Positions 48,219 to 58,271 of a stretch of DNA of 64,000 bases are shown piece after piece (within the stretch, counting starts at the first letter, position 1; each line of letters opens with the position of its first letter). The stretch is from positions 248,001-312,000 of the forward strand of contig NZ_JAAVXB010000003.1 in NCBI RefSeq assembly GCF_012241385.1. The letters run 5' to 3'. Source of the stretch: Solimonas marina (lineage in GTDB: Bacteria > Pseudomonadota > Gammaproteobacteria > Nevskiales > Nevskiaceae). The translations under genes were made by a program, and so were the position numbers. Under the pieces are notes generated by a model. That model was not told where the DNA came from. It saw only the letters and a program-made list of their open reading frames with translations, and did no database searches.

Positions 48219-50105
48219 ATGTTCGAATTCCTTTTCCTCGTTTTCACCTTTCCGCTGCTCGGCTTCCTGACGCTGGCGATCGGCCGGCAGCGCATTTCGG
48301 AAAACGCCGCCGCCTATATCGGCGTCGGTTCGGTCGGTCTGTCGGCGCTGCTGACGGCGATCATCGGCTGGCAGTTCTACCACCAGCCGGCTGGCTTTTC
48401 GTACACGCAGGAACTGTGGACGTGGATGAGCGTCGGCGATTTCTCGCCGCGCTTCGCGCTGCGCCTCGATCAGCTGTCGATGCTGATGATGTGCGTGATC
48501 TGCGGCGTCGGCTTCTTCATTCATCTGTTCGCGTCGTGGTACATGCGCGGCGACGAGGCGTATCCGCGCTTCTTCGCCTACATGAACCTGTTCGTTACCG
48601 CGATGCTGTTCCTGGTGCTCGGCGACAACCTGCTGTTCCTGTACTTCGGTTGGGAAGGCGTGGGTCTGGCCTCGTACCTGCTGATCGGCTTCTGGTATCA
48701 GGACGCGGCCAACGGCGCCGCGGCGCGCAAGTCGTTCATCATCACGCGTGTCGGCGACACGTTCATGGCGATCGGTCTGTTCATCATCTTCCACGGCCTG
48801 GGCACGCTGAACATCCAGGACGCGATGTCGCTGGCACCGCAGAAGTGGGCCGAAGGCGGCACGATGGTGACCGCGGCGGCACTGCTGCTGCTCGGCGGCG
48901 CGGTCGGCAAGTCGGCGCAGCTGCCGCTGCAGACCTGGTTGCCGGACGCGATGGCGGGCCCGACGCCGGTCTCGGCGCTGATCCACGCGGCGACCATGGT
49001 CACCGCCGGCGTCTACCTGATCGCGCGCACCCATGTGCTGTTCGAGCTGTCGCCGTTCGCGCTCGACACGGTCGGCTGGATCGGCGGCATCACGCTGCTG
49101 CTCGCCGGTTTCACGGCGCTGACGCAGACCGACATCAAGAAGATCCTCGCGTACTCGACGATGTCGCAGATCGGCTACATGTTCCTGGCACTCGGTGCAG
49201 GGGCCTATCAACCGGCGGTCTTCCATCTGATGACGCACGCGTTCTTCAAGGCGCTGTTGTTCCTGTCGGCCGGCTCGGTGATCCTCGCCTGCCATCACGA
49301 GCAGGACATCTTCAAGATGGGCGGCCTGCGCAAGAAGATTCCGTTCACGTTCTGGGTGTTCCTGATCGGCTCGCTGGGCCTGGTCGCGTTCCCGTTGACG
49401 TCGGGCTTCTTCTCCAAGGACAAGATCCTGTTCGAGGCCTGGGCCTACGGCCACCATGCGTTCTACTGGATGGGTCTGGGCGGCGCGTTCCTGACCGGCC
49501 TCTACACCTTCCGCCTGATCTTCATTGCGTTCTTCGGCGAGTCGCGCGCGACGCACGATGCGCATGCGCATGACGACCATGGCCATGGCGGCGAGATCAC
49601 GCAGCCCAAGGGTGGCGACCACACCTTGCCGCTGGCGGTGCTCGCGGTCGCGGCGTTGTTCGGCGGCTGGATTCACATCCCGCTCGATGCCGTGCTGCCG
49701 CAGCCGGCGATCAGTGAGGCGGCCGAGCATGTCGAATACTCGATGATGGCCGCCTCGGTCGGCGTGTCGTTCCTCGGCATCTTCCTGGCGTGGTTCTTCT
49801 TCCTGAAGAACCCGGCGCTGGCGGCCGGCATCAAGCAATCGGCGATCGGCCAGCTGCTGTTCCGCTGGTGGCGCGCGGCCTTCGGTTTCGACTGGCTCTA
49901 CGACCTGCTGTTCGTGAAGCCCTACCTGTTCATCGTGCGCCTGATCCGGCGCGATGTTGCCGATCAGGCGATCGGCCTGTTGCCGCGTCTGACGCTGGCG
50001 TTCAACTCTCTGTTCTCGAACACGCAGACCGGCCAGCTTCGCTGGTACGCCGGGATGACCGCGGCCGGTGCCGTGGTCGTCATCGCTGCGGTGATCCTGA
50101 TCTAA
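48219..50105 (+). CDS. nuoL: NADH-quinone oxidoreductase subunit L
   Basis: Encodes 628 residues, the distal antiporter-like proton pump. LFLYFGWEGVGLASYLLIGFW, AAAADLVA-type lysine helix region QLPLQTWLPDAMAGPTPVSA and FKALLFLSAGSVILACHHEQD are hallmarks; the long C-terminal lateral helix is present. A His-rich loop (HDAHAHDDHGHGG, near residue 450) is present in a poorly conserved loop and could bind metal. Confidence 0.96.
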   Translation: MFEFLFLVFTFPLLGFLTLAIGRQRISENAAAYIGVGSVGLSALLTAIIGWQFYHQPAGFSYTQELWTWMSVGDFSPRFALRLDQLSMLMMCVICGVGFFIHLFASWYMRGDEAYPRFFAYMNLFVTAMLFLVLGDNLLFLYFGWEGVGLASYLLIGFWYQDAANGAAARKSFIITRVGDTFMAIGLFIIFHGLGTLNIQDAMSLAPQKWAEGGTMVTAAALLLLGGAVGKSAQLPLQTWLPDAMAGPTPVSALIHAATMVTAGVYLIARTHVLFELSPFALDTVGWIGGITLLLAGFTALTQTDIKKILAYSTMSQIGYMFLALGAGAYQPAVFHLMTHAFFKALLFLSAGSVILACHHEQDIFKMGGLRKKIPFTFWVFLIGSLGLVAFPLTSGFFSKDKILFEAWAYGHHAFYWMGLGGAFLTGLYTFRLIFIAFFGESRATHDAHAHDDHGHGGEITQPKGGDHTLPLAVLAVAALFGGWIHIPLDAVLPQPAISEAAEHVEYSMMAASVGVSFLGIFLAWFFFLKNPALAAGIKQSAIGQLLFRWWRAAFGFDWLYDLLFVKPYLFIVRLIRRDVADQAIGLLPRLTLAFNSLFSNTQTGQLRWYAGMTAAGAVVVIAAVILI

Positions 50106-50117
50106 AAGCCGCCTCCC

Positions 50118-51650
50118 ATGATTCTGCTCTGGCTCATACTGATTCCCTTCATCGGCGGCCTGCTGGCATGGCAGGGCGAGCGCTGGGTCGGCCGCGGCTT
50201 CCCGCGCTGGGTGGCGTTGGCGACGATGCTGCTGTCGCTCGGCATCTCCGTCTGGCTGTGGTGCGTCGGCGACTTCTCGCTGCAGTCGGTCGGCGGCATG
50301 CCGCACTGGACCGTCGAGTACCAGGTGCCGTGGATTCCGCGTTTCGGCATCTCCCTGCATCTGGCGATGGACGGCCTCGGCCTGCTGATGGTGGTGCTGA
50401 CCAACTTCCTCGGTGTCGTCGCGGTGACCTGCTCGTGGCGCGAGATCGAGCGCAACGTCGGCTTCTTCCATCTGAACCTGCTGTGGAACCTGGGCGGCGT
50501 GGTCGGCATCTTCCTGGCCATCGACCTGTTCCTGTTCTTCTTCTTCTGGGAAATGATGCTGGTGCCGATGTACTTCCTGATCGCGCTGTGGGGCCACAAC
50601 GCTCCGGGCGGCAAGGGTCGGGTCTACGCGGCGAACAAGTTCTTCATCTTCACCCAGGCCTCGGGCCTGGTGATGCTGCTGGCGATCCTGGGCCTGGTGG
50701 TCGTGCACTACCAGCAGACCGGCGTCATCACCTTCGACTACATGGACCTGTTGAAGACGCAAATGGCGCCGCAGGTCGAGATGCTGCTGATGCTCGGCTT
50801 CTTCGTCGCCTTTGCGGTGAAGATGCCGACGGTGCCCTTGCACTCGTGGCTGCCGGACGCGCACTCGCAGGCGCCGACCGCCGGCAGCGTCGATCTGGCC
50901 GGCATCCTGCTGAAGACCGCCGCCTACGGCGTGCTGCGCTTCGGCCTGCCGATCTTCCCGAATGCGTCGGCACAGTTCGCGCCGGTGGCGATGTGGCTGG
51001 GCGTGGCGGGCATCCTGTACGGCGCGTTCATGTGCTTCTCGCAGACCGACATCAAGCGCCTCATCGCGTACTCGTCGGTCAGTCACATGGGTTTCGTGTT
51101 GATCGGTCTGTACGCCGGGACGCCGCAGGCCCTGCAGGGCGTGGTCGTGCAGATGATCGCGCACGGCCTGTCCGCCGGTGCGCTGTTCGTGCTCTGCGGC
51201 GAGATTTACGAGCGCCTGCATACGCGTGACATGCGGCAGATGGGCGGCCTGTGGTCGCGCTTCCCGTACCTGCCACCGATCGCGATGTTCTTTGCGATGG
51301 CTGCGCTCGGCATGCCGGGCCTCGGCAACTTCGTCGGTGAATTCCTGATCCTGGTCGGTAGCTGGAGCGTCGCGCCGCTGATCACGGTGCTGGCGGCCAG
51401 CGGCCTGGTGCTCAGCGCGGTCTACTCGCTGATTCTCGTGCAGCGCGCGTTCCACGGCCCGTCGCCGAAGGATGCGGAGCCGCTCAAGGATCTCGGCAAG
51501 CGTGAACTTTGCATGATGGGTGTTCTGATGGTGCTGTTGCTGGCGCTGGGTCTTTACCCGCAAACGGTGCTCGATACCTCGGCCTCGGCGATGGATCAGG
51601 TGCACAGCATCTACAGCGCTGCGCAGGCTCTGGCGGGAGAAGCGCCATGA
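50118..51650 (+). CDS. nuoM: NADH-quinone oxidoreductase subunit M
   Basis: Encodes 510 residues, an antiporter-like subunit with about 14 TM helices. FFFWEMMLVPMYFLIALWG, VPLHSWLPDAHSQAPTAGSV and MCFSQTDIKRLIAYSSVSHM are characteristic. The stop overlaps the nuoN start (ATGA). Confidence 0.97.
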   Translation: MILLWLILIPFIGGLLAWQGERWVGRGFPRWVALATMLLSLGISVWLWCVGDFSLQSVGGMPHWTVEYQVPWIPRFGISLHLAMDGLGLLMVVLTNFLGVVAVTCSWREIERNVGFFHLNLLWNLGGVVGIFLAIDLFLFFFFWEMMLVPMYFLIALWGHNAPGGKGRVYAANKFFIFTQASGLVMLLAILGLVVVHYQQTGVITFDYMDLLKTQMAPQVEMLLMLGFFVAFAVKMPTVPLHSWLPDAHSQAPTAGSVDLAGILLKTAAYGVLRFGLPIFPNASAQFAPVAMWLGVAGILYGAFMCFSQTDIKRLIAYSSVSHMGFVLIGLYAGTPQALQGVVVQMIAHGLSAGALFVLCGEIYERLHTRDMRQMGGLWSRFPYLPPIAMFFAMAALGMPGLGNFVGEFLILVGSWSVAPLITVLAASGLVLSAVYSLILVQRAFHGPSPKDAEPLKDLGKRELCMMGVLMVLLLALGLYPQTVLDTSASAMDQVHSIYSAAQALAGEAP

Positions 51651-53104
51651 ATCTGGGTTCCGCCCATCTCACGGCGCTGACACCGATGCTGCTGGTGTCG
51701 GCGACCATCGTCATCGTCATGCTGGCGATCGCGTTCAAGCGCCGTCATCGCGGCAACGCAACGCTGGCGGTGTTCGGCCTGAATCTGGCGCTGCTGACCA
51801 GCCTCGGCATGCTCTACATCGGGCATGAAGCGATCACGGTCACGCCGCTGTTCGTCGTCGACGGCTATGCGTTGTTCTACACGGCGCTGATTCTGGTCGC
51901 GACGCTGGCAACGGCGACGCTGTCCTACGCCTACCTCGAAGGCTTCAAGGGCGAGCGCGAAGAGATGTATCTGCTGCTGTGCCTGTCGGCGCTCGGCGGT
52001 GTCACGTTGGCCTGTGCGCAGCACTTCGCGTCGCTGTTCATCGGTCTCGAACTGCTCAGCGTGCCGCTGTACGCGATGATCGCGTACCCGGTGAAGAGCC
52101 GGCGCCCACTTGAAGGCGGCCTCAAGTACCTGGTGCTGTCGGCGGTTGCCTCGGCGTTCATGCTGTTCGGCATCGCGCTGATGTATTCGCAGGTCGGCTC
52201 GCTGCTGTTCCTCGATGTCGGCGCCTACTTCGCCGGCAGCGCCAGCCCGATCGCCGTGGTTGGCGGCGCGATGCTGCTGATCGGCCTGGCCTTCAAGCTG
52301 TCGCTGGTGCCGTTCCACATGTGGACGCCGGACGTCTACGAAGGCGCACCGGCGCCGGTTGCCAACTATCTGGCGACCGCGTCCAAGGTTGCGGTGTTCG
52401 CGGTGCTGACGCGCTATTTCGTCGAGGCTGGCGGCTACTACCAGATCTCGCTGGTCAAGGTGCTGAGCTGGTTGGCTTTCCTGTCGATCATCCTCGGCAA
52501 CGTGCTGGCGGTACGACAGAACAACGTCAAGCGCATGCTCGCGTATTCGTCGATCGCGCATTTCGGCTACTGCATGGTGGCCCTGATCGCCGGAGGCCCG
52601 CTGGCGGTCGAAGCGGTCGGTGCTTACCTGCTGACCTATGTCGTCACCTCACTCGGCACCTTCGGTGTCGTGACGCTGACGTCGAGCCCGATGGGCGAGC
52701 GCGATGCCGATGCCATCTACGACTATCGCGGCCTGTTCTGGCGCCGCCCGTATCTGGCGTCGATCCTGACCGCAATGCTGCTGTCGCTGGCCGGCATCCC
52801 GCTGACGGCCGGTTTCATCGGCAAGTTCTACGCAATCACCGCCGGTGTCGACGCGCACCTGTGGTGGCTGCTCGGCGCGCTGGTGGTCGGCAGCGCCATC
52901 GGCTTGTACTACTACCTGCGCCTGATGGTGTCGCTGTTCCTGCGGGATCCGTCGAACCGGCAGTTCAACGCCCCGCTCGACTGGGCGCAGCGTACCGGCG
53001 GCATCATGACGCTGCTGGCGATGCTGCTGATGCTGGCCATTGGCATCTACCCGCAGCCGTTCATTCATCTGCTGCAATTAGCGAGCCTCACGCTGCCGGG
53101 CTGA
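51647..53104 (+). CDS. nuoN: NADH-quinone oxidoreductase subunit N
   Basis: Encodes 485 residues, the third antiporter-like subunit. SLFIGLELLSVPLYAMIAY, VPFHMWTPDVYEGAPAPVA and NVKRMLAYSSIAHFGYCMVA are typical. Last gene of the operon, followed by a strong terminator 26 bp after the stop. Confidence 0.97.
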   Translation: MNLGSAHLTALTPMLLVSATIVIVMLAIAFKRRHRGNATLAVFGLNLALLTSLGMLYIGHEAITVTPLFVVDGYALFYTALILVATLATATLSYAYLEGFKGEREEMYLLLCLSALGGVTLACAQHFASLFIGLELLSVPLYAMIAYPVKSRRPLEGGLKYLVLSAVASAFMLFGIALMYSQVGSLLFLDVGAYFAGSASPIAVVGGAMLLIGLAFKLSLVPFHMWTPDVYEGAPAPVANYLATASKVAVFAVLTRYFVEAGGYYQISLVKVLSWLAFLSIILGNVLAVRQNNVKRMLAYSSIAHFGYCMVALIAGGPLAVEAVGAYLLTYVVTSLGTFGVVTLTSSPMGERDADAIYDYRGLFWRRPYLASILTAMLLSLAGIPLTAGFIGKFYAITAGVDAHLWWLLGALVVGSAIGLYYYLRLMVSLFLRDPSNRQFNAPLDWAQRTGGIMTLLAMLLMLAIGIYPQPFIHLLQLASLTLPG

Positions 53105-53130
53105 TTGACGGCCAGCGGCATCGGGTTCGC

Positions 53131-53167
53131 AAAGGCCCCGGCATGCATCGGCATGCCGGGGCCTTTT
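53131..53167 (+). terminator. rho-independent terminator of the nuo operon
   Basis: Stem AAAGGCCCCGGCATGC / GCATGCCGGGGCCTTTT with a 4-nt loop, essentially perfect and ending in TTTT. With A residues on the other flank it could act in both directions. Confidence 0.93.
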
Positions 53168-53276
53168 GCTTGGGATGCAAAAAGCGACCCCCGCAAAAGT
53201 CATCCGTTTGCGCGCTGGTCAGCGTCATTTTTTTCGCATAACGTGTGGCTTCGGGGGAGAGGTCAACGGTGGTGGC

Positions 53277-54128
53277 ATGCAGGCGTTCGAGAAAGTAAAA
53301 GCGCTGTCGCGACTCGCGTCGCGGGAGTCTCTGTACCGGCAGATCGTGACGCCGGACGTCGAGGATCAGATTTCACGGATGCCCAAGCCCGTCGGCAGCT
53401 ACGGCTACGATGCCTGGGGCTATAACGAGAACGCTGCCAAGCTTGGCCTTGGCGTCGTCAAACTGCTCTACGAAAAATACTTCCGCGTCGTCGCCCACGG
53501 CATCGAGAACATTCCGACGCAGGGGCGGGCGCTGTTCATCGCCAATCATTCCGGTCAGCTGCCGATGGACGGCGTGCTGATCGGCGGCGCGATGGCACTG
53601 AATCCGCACGGCCCGCGCGCCCCACGCGCCATGGTCGACCGTTTCTTTCCGACCGTGCCATGGCTCGGTAGCGTCATGACCGGGATCGGCGCGGTGATCG
53701 GCGATCCGTTGAACTGCGTGAAAATGCTTGAGCAGGACGAGGCGATCATCGTCTTCCCCGAGGGCGTGCGCGGCTCAGGCAAGCTCTACCGCAAGCGTTA
53801 TCAGCTGCAGCGCTTCGGCAATGGCTTCATGCATCTGGCGATGCAGACCGGTGCGCCCATCGTGCCGGTCGGCGTTGTTGGCTGCGAGGAAACGATGCCG
53901 TCATTCGCCAATATCGCGCCACTGGCCAAGCTGCTCGGCTTGCCTTACGTGCCGTTCGGCCCGCTGCTGCCGCTGCCGGCGCGCGTCTATCTGAACTTTG
54001 GCGAGCCGATCTGCTTCGACAACACGGCGACCAGCGAGGAAGCGGTCACCGAGCGTGTCGAATTGATCAAGGACAAGATTCGCGAACTGATGGCGCGTGG
54101 CCTGGCCGAACGCAAGAGCGTGTTCTGA
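53277..54128 (+). CDS. lysophospholipid acyltransferase-family protein (PlsC-like)
   Basis: Encodes 283 residues. The acyltransferase block reads LFIANHSGQLPMDG, with His and Asp separated by six residues instead of the four in the PlsC HX4D motif; this HSGQLP form is known from a distinct branch. FPEGVRGSGK matches motif III and VPVGVVGCEE follows. No obvious signal peptide. Start at MQAFEKVKAL was chosen; a longer frame runs through the terminator region. The SDR gene follows after 4 bp. Acyl transfer to a glycerolipid is likely; the exact acceptor is unknown. Confidence 0.82.
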   Translation: MQAFEKVKALSRLASRESLYRQIVTPDVEDQISRMPKPVGSYGYDAWGYNENAAKLGLGVVKLLYEKYFRVVAHGIENIPTQGRALFIANHSGQLPMDGVLIGGAMALNPHGPRAPRAMVDRFFPTVPWLGSVMTGIGAVIGDPLNCVKMLEQDEAIIVFPEGVRGSGKLYRKRYQLQRFGNGFMHLAMQTGAPIVPVGVVGCEETMPSFANIAPLAKLLGLPYVPFGPLLPLPARVYLNFGEPICFDNTATSEEAVTERVELIKDKIRELMARGLAERKSVF

Positions 54129-54132
54129 TCCG

Positions 54133-55083
54133 ATGACCGACAAGAAAAAAACGGTGCTCGTCACCGGCGCTGCCGGCTCGCTGGCCAAGCGCGTGATCGC
54201 GCGCCTGCATGGCCGCTATCACGTCATTGCCGTCGACTTCCGGCGCAAGGTCGAGACCGAGCCGGATATCCCGTCGTACAAGATCGAGATTCACAAGCGC
54301 GGCTTCGAAGACGTGTTCCGTCGGCACAAGATCGACGCGGTGCTGCACATCGGCCGCATCTTCCCGCACGAGCACGATCGCACCCGGCGCTATAACGCCA
54401 ATGTGCTGGGCAGCAAGAAGCTGTTCGAGCTGTGTCGCAAGTACGGCGTGGCACAGGTCATCGTGCATTCGACCTACTACGTCTACGGCGCCTCGGCCTA
54501 CAACCCGGCGCTGCTCGACGAGGATGCGCCGCTGAAGGCCAGCGAGGTGACGCAGGACCTGGTCGATTCGGTGGAGCTCGAGAATCTCGCGCAGATCTAC
54601 CTCTGGAAAGCGCCGGAGCTGAACATCACGATTCTGCGGCCGTGCAACGTGCTCGGGCCGGGCGTGCGCAACACGATGTCGGTGCTGCTGATGCGGCCAC
54701 TGGTGCCGGTGCTGGTCGGCTTCTCGCCGATGATGCAGTGTCTGCATGTCGACGACATGGCCGACGCGCTGGTCGCCGCCTTCGAACAGAACAAGCCGGG
54801 CATCTACAACGTCGCGCCGGATGACTACGTCACCTACCAGACGATGGTCGAGCAGAGTGGCTGCCGCAAGCTGCCGGTACCCTCGGTGCCGCCGATGCTG
54901 CCGAAGATGATCAGCAGTGCCCTGAACTGGGGCAGCTTCTTCCCGCCGTATCTGGTCAACTACTTCAAATACCCGGTCATCATTGACGGCCGGTTGTTCC
55001 GCCAGACCTTCGGCTGGACGCCGCGACGCAGCCTGAACGATATCTTCAGCTACTACCGCAAACACAAGCTGCTGCCGCATTGA
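54133..55083 (+). CDS. atypical extended SDR (NAD-dependent epimerase/dehydratase fold) lacking the YxxxK motif
   Basis: Encodes 316 residues. The nucleotide-binding loop VTGAAGSLAKRVIARL and the strand IVHSTYYVYGAS fit extended SDRs, as does LRPCNVLGPG. Where catalytic YxxxK is expected, the aligned part reads VDSVELENLAQ, so both Tyr and Lys appear to be missing. It may act as a binding or scaffold protein, or use other residues. It forms a two-gene operon with the acyltransferase, suggesting a shared lipid role. Confidence 0.8.
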   Translation: MTDKKKTVLVTGAAGSLAKRVIARLHGRYHVIAVDFRRKVETEPDIPSYKIEIHKRGFEDVFRRHKIDAVLHIGRIFPHEHDRTRRYNANVLGSKKLFELCRKYGVAQVIVHSTYYVYGASAYNPALLDEDAPLKASEVTQDLVDSVELENLAQIYLWKAPELNITILRPCNVLGPGVRNTMSVLLMRPLVPVLVGFSPMMQCLHVDDMADALVAAFEQNKPGIYNVAPDDYVTYQTMVEQSGCRKLPVPSVPPMLPKMISSALNWGSFFPPYLVNYFKYPVIIDGRLFRQTFGWTPRRSLNDIFSYYRKHKLLPH

Positions 55084-55187
55084 GTCAGCGATAGCCATGC
55101 TCAATCCGAGGACTTGATAAAGCTCATTTCCGCCGGAGCCGTTCCCGCCGTAGACTTCACCTCTGGACCCACGGAACGGAGCGCGTC

Positions 55188-55706
55188 ATGAGCAAGAAGA
55201 GCGGCAAGGCGACCCCCAGCAGCAAGGCCACGCCGAGTGCCAAGATCGACATCGGCATCGACAAGGGCGATCGCAAGAGCATCGCGGACGGCCTGTCGCG
55301 TCTGCTGGCGGACGAGTACACCCTGTACCTGAAGACGCACAACTTCCATTGGAACGTCACCGGTCCGATGTTCAACACCCTGCACCTGATGTTCGAAGGG
55401 CAGTACACCGAGTCGGCCGCCGCTGTCGATCTGGTTGCCGAGCGCATCCGCGCGCTGGGCTTCTCGGCGCCGGGCACGTACAAGCAGTACGCCGCGCTGT
55501 CGTCGATCGAGGAAACCGACGGCGTGCCGGAAGCGATGGAAATGGTGCGCTTGCTGGTCAAGGGCCATGAAGCCTGCGCGAAGACCGCGCGCACGGTGTT
55601 TCCGGTCTCGGAAGCCGCGGCTGACGAGCCGACCTGCGATCTGTTGACGCAGCGCATGCAGCTGCACGAGAAGACCGCCTGGATGCTCCGCTCACTCCTG
55701 GAGTAA
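55188..55706 (+). CDS. dps: Dps-family ferritin-like DNA protection protein
   Basis: Encodes 172 residues. The ferroxidase site spans THNFHWNVTGPMFNTLHLMF and VDLVAERIRALG. The N-terminal tail is Lys/Ser/Thr-rich (SKKSGKATPSSKATPSAK), a likely DNA-binding arm as in E. coli Dps. It oxidises and stores iron and shields DNA under stress. Monocistronic, followed by a large palindrome. Confidence 0.93.
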   Translation: MSKKSGKATPSSKATPSAKIDIGIDKGDRKSIADGLSRLLADEYTLYLKTHNFHWNVTGPMFNTLHLMFEGQYTESAAAVDLVAERIRALGFSAPGTYKQYAALSSIEETDGVPEAMEMVRLLVKGHEACAKTARTVFPVSEAAADEPTCDLLTQRMQLHEKTAWMLRSLLE

Positions 55707-55728
55707 GCACGCGATTCGCCTACTGCGC

Positions 55729-55800
55729 ACGCCGCTCTCGCGCTTGCAGTGCTCGCTGTGCTCCAGCACAGCTTGCGCGCTGGAAGCGCGAGAGCGGCGT
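55729..55800. repeat. long nested palindrome after dps
   Basis: Outer arms ACGCCGCTCTCGCGCTT (55729-55745) and AAGCGCGAGAGCGGCGT (55784-55800) are perfectly complementary over 17 bp. Inside, GCTGTGCT-CC-AGCACAGC (55755-55772) forms a second perfect hairpin. There is no T-tract directly behind it, so it is not a textbook terminator. Confidence 0.9.
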
Positions 55801-55820
55801 TGCTCGCGACGGCGACCCGC

Positions 55821-55843
55821 GCGCCTCGGGCGCAGTTGTTTTT
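55821..55843 (+). terminator. possible terminator between dps and oppF-like gene
   Basis: Short hairpin GCGCC-TCG-GGCGC followed by AGTTGTTTTT. The stem is only 5 bp and lies 20 bp before the proposed TTG start of the next gene, so it might instead act as an attenuator. Confidence 0.35.
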
Positions 55844-55862
55844 CCCCTACTTAAGAAAATCC

Positions 55863-56897
<1,035 letters not shown>

Positions 56898-56909
56898 CGA
56901 TCCCGGCAC

Positions 56910-57755
56910 TCAGGGCGCGCCGCCGGCTGCGGGCGACGGCACATCTTTCAGCTTCAGTTCGAACATGAGGGGCCAGCGCTTGCCGGTGACGTACCAGCGA
57001 TCGCGTGCGGCGTCGTGGGCAATGCCGTTGAGTACGTCATCAGCCGGGTCCCAATGCGTGGGTTTCTTGAAGCGCGCGTCGAGCCCGGCGAGATCGAGCC
57101 AGCCCCGCACCTGACCGTTACCGGCATCGATGATCGCGATGCGGTCGGTTTCCCAGACGTTGGCAAAGATCATCCCGTTCGCGTACTCGAGTTCGTTGAG
57201 CTTGAACACCGGCGTGTCGCCGTCACGCACGGCGATCGTGCGGATGACGTGAAAGTCCTGCGGATCACGAAAGCTGATGACGTCGCTGCCATTGCTCATG
57301 ATCAGTTGATCGGCGTTGTGCGTGAGCCCCCAACCTTCGCCCTGGTAACGCAGTCGAGTGATCTCGTGCAGCGCATGGTCGTAGACATATGCGATCTGGC
57401 TGCGCCATGTCAGTTGATAGATGCGATCACCAAAACAGGTGACGCCTTCGCCGAACACATCACCGGGCAAGGACCGCCGATCGACGACGGTTTGTGTCTC
57501 CATCGCGCGCCGAATCAGCGCAGAACGACCGTAAAGGCCGACGCTCTCGATCATTGACGCATCGCATAACTCCAGCCCTTCGGTGAAGGCTTCTGTGTCA
57601 TGCGGCAAGGTCTTGGTAATCGTGTACGCGACATTCGTCGATGCCTTGAAACCCGCGCCAGCACTACGTTTCAAGGCATGCGCCTCTACGCAAGAACATA
57701 GCGATGCAAGTGCAAACGTAGATGCCATCAGCGTTGCGCGGCGTATGGGCTTCAC
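56910..57755 (-). CDS. glutaminyl-peptide cyclotransferase (glutamine cyclotransferase family)
   Basis: Encodes about 281 residues. The N-terminus MKPIRRATLMASTFALASLCSC is an export signal, probably with lipid attachment at one of the Cys. The beta-propeller core has LPHDTEAFTEGLEL, EGWGLTHNADQLIMSNGSD, LNELEYANGMIFANVWETD and LNGIAHDAARDRWYVTGKRW, all typical. The enzyme cyclises N-terminal Gln to pyroglutamate in the periplasm. Start is GTG (57755); TTG at 57767 and ATG at 57728 are alternatives. The 5' part and flank are AT-richer than surrounding genes. Convergent with the oppF-like gene. Confidence 0.88.
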   Translation of the reverse strand: MKPIRRATLMASTFALASLCSCVEAHALKRSAGAGFKASTNVAYTITKTLPHDTEAFTEGLELCDASMIESVGLYGRSALIRRAMETQTVVDRRSLPGDVFGEGVTCFGDRIYQLTWRSQIAYVYDHALHEITRLRYQGEGWGLTHNADQLIMSNGSDVISFRDPQDFHVIRTIAVRDGDTPVFKLNELEYANGMIFANVWETDRIAIIDAGNGQVRGWLDLAGLDARFKKPTHWDPADDVLNGIAHDAARDRWYVTGKRWPLMFELKLKDVPSPAAGGAP

Positions 57756-57889
57756 GGTCGGGTCCAATAAATACGTTGATTTGAAAACTTTTTATCAGTA
57801 AAAATTCACACCGTGGAAATACGCATGAGGGCGTTTTCCAAATCCGCGCGGAGATTTCCGCGAATCGTGACTCGATGGAGGATGTATCG

Positions 57890-58177
57890 ATGGCGACTGC
57901 GAAGAAAGCGGCGAAGAAAGCTGTGAAGAAGGCGCCGGCCAAGAAGGCGGCCAAGAAGGCTCCTGCCAAGAAGGTTGCAAAGAAGGCTCCGGCGAAGAAG
58001 GTCGTGAAGAAGGCGGCAGCCAAGAAAGTCGTGAAGAAGGCACCTGCCAAGAAGGTCGCCAAGAAGGCTACCAAGAAAGCAGCGCCGAAGAAGGCGGCCA
58101 AGAAGGTCGTGAAGAAGGCGGTGAAGGCGGTCAAGAAAGCCGTGAAGAAGGTCAAGAAAGCGGCGAAGAAGAAGTAA
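57890..58177 (+). CDS. lysine-rich histone H1-like protein
   Basis: Encodes 95 residues made almost only of Lys, Ala, Val and Pro in repeats such as KKAPAKKVAKKA and KKVVKKA. It resembles eukaryotic H1 tails and bacterial HctB/AlgP-type DNA-binding proteins and probably compacts DNA or regulates transcription. GGAGG (57877-57881) stands 8 bp before the chosen ATG, favouring it over the ATG at 57875. The internal repetition makes length variation between strains likely. Confidence 0.88.
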   Translation: MATAKKAAKKAVKKAPAKKAAKKAPAKKVAKKAPAKKVVKKAAAKKVVKKAPAKKVAKKATKKAAPKKAAKKVVKKAVKAVKKAVKKVKKAAKKK

Positions 58178-58271
58178 GCCGGCTGTCACCGCGGGCGGTT
58201 TTCGACATGAGTCGATGCCATCGAGGCGCCGCCCGATTAAAACAATAAGCAGCACTCGCTTCATCTTGCGC

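Noticed and set aside
47985-51605. Very long open frame (about 1200 codons) antisense to nuoK-nuoM
   Set aside because: Its Arg/Gln/His-rich composition without domains is the usual shadow of GC-rich codon bias opposite real genes; nuoL and nuoM are certain.
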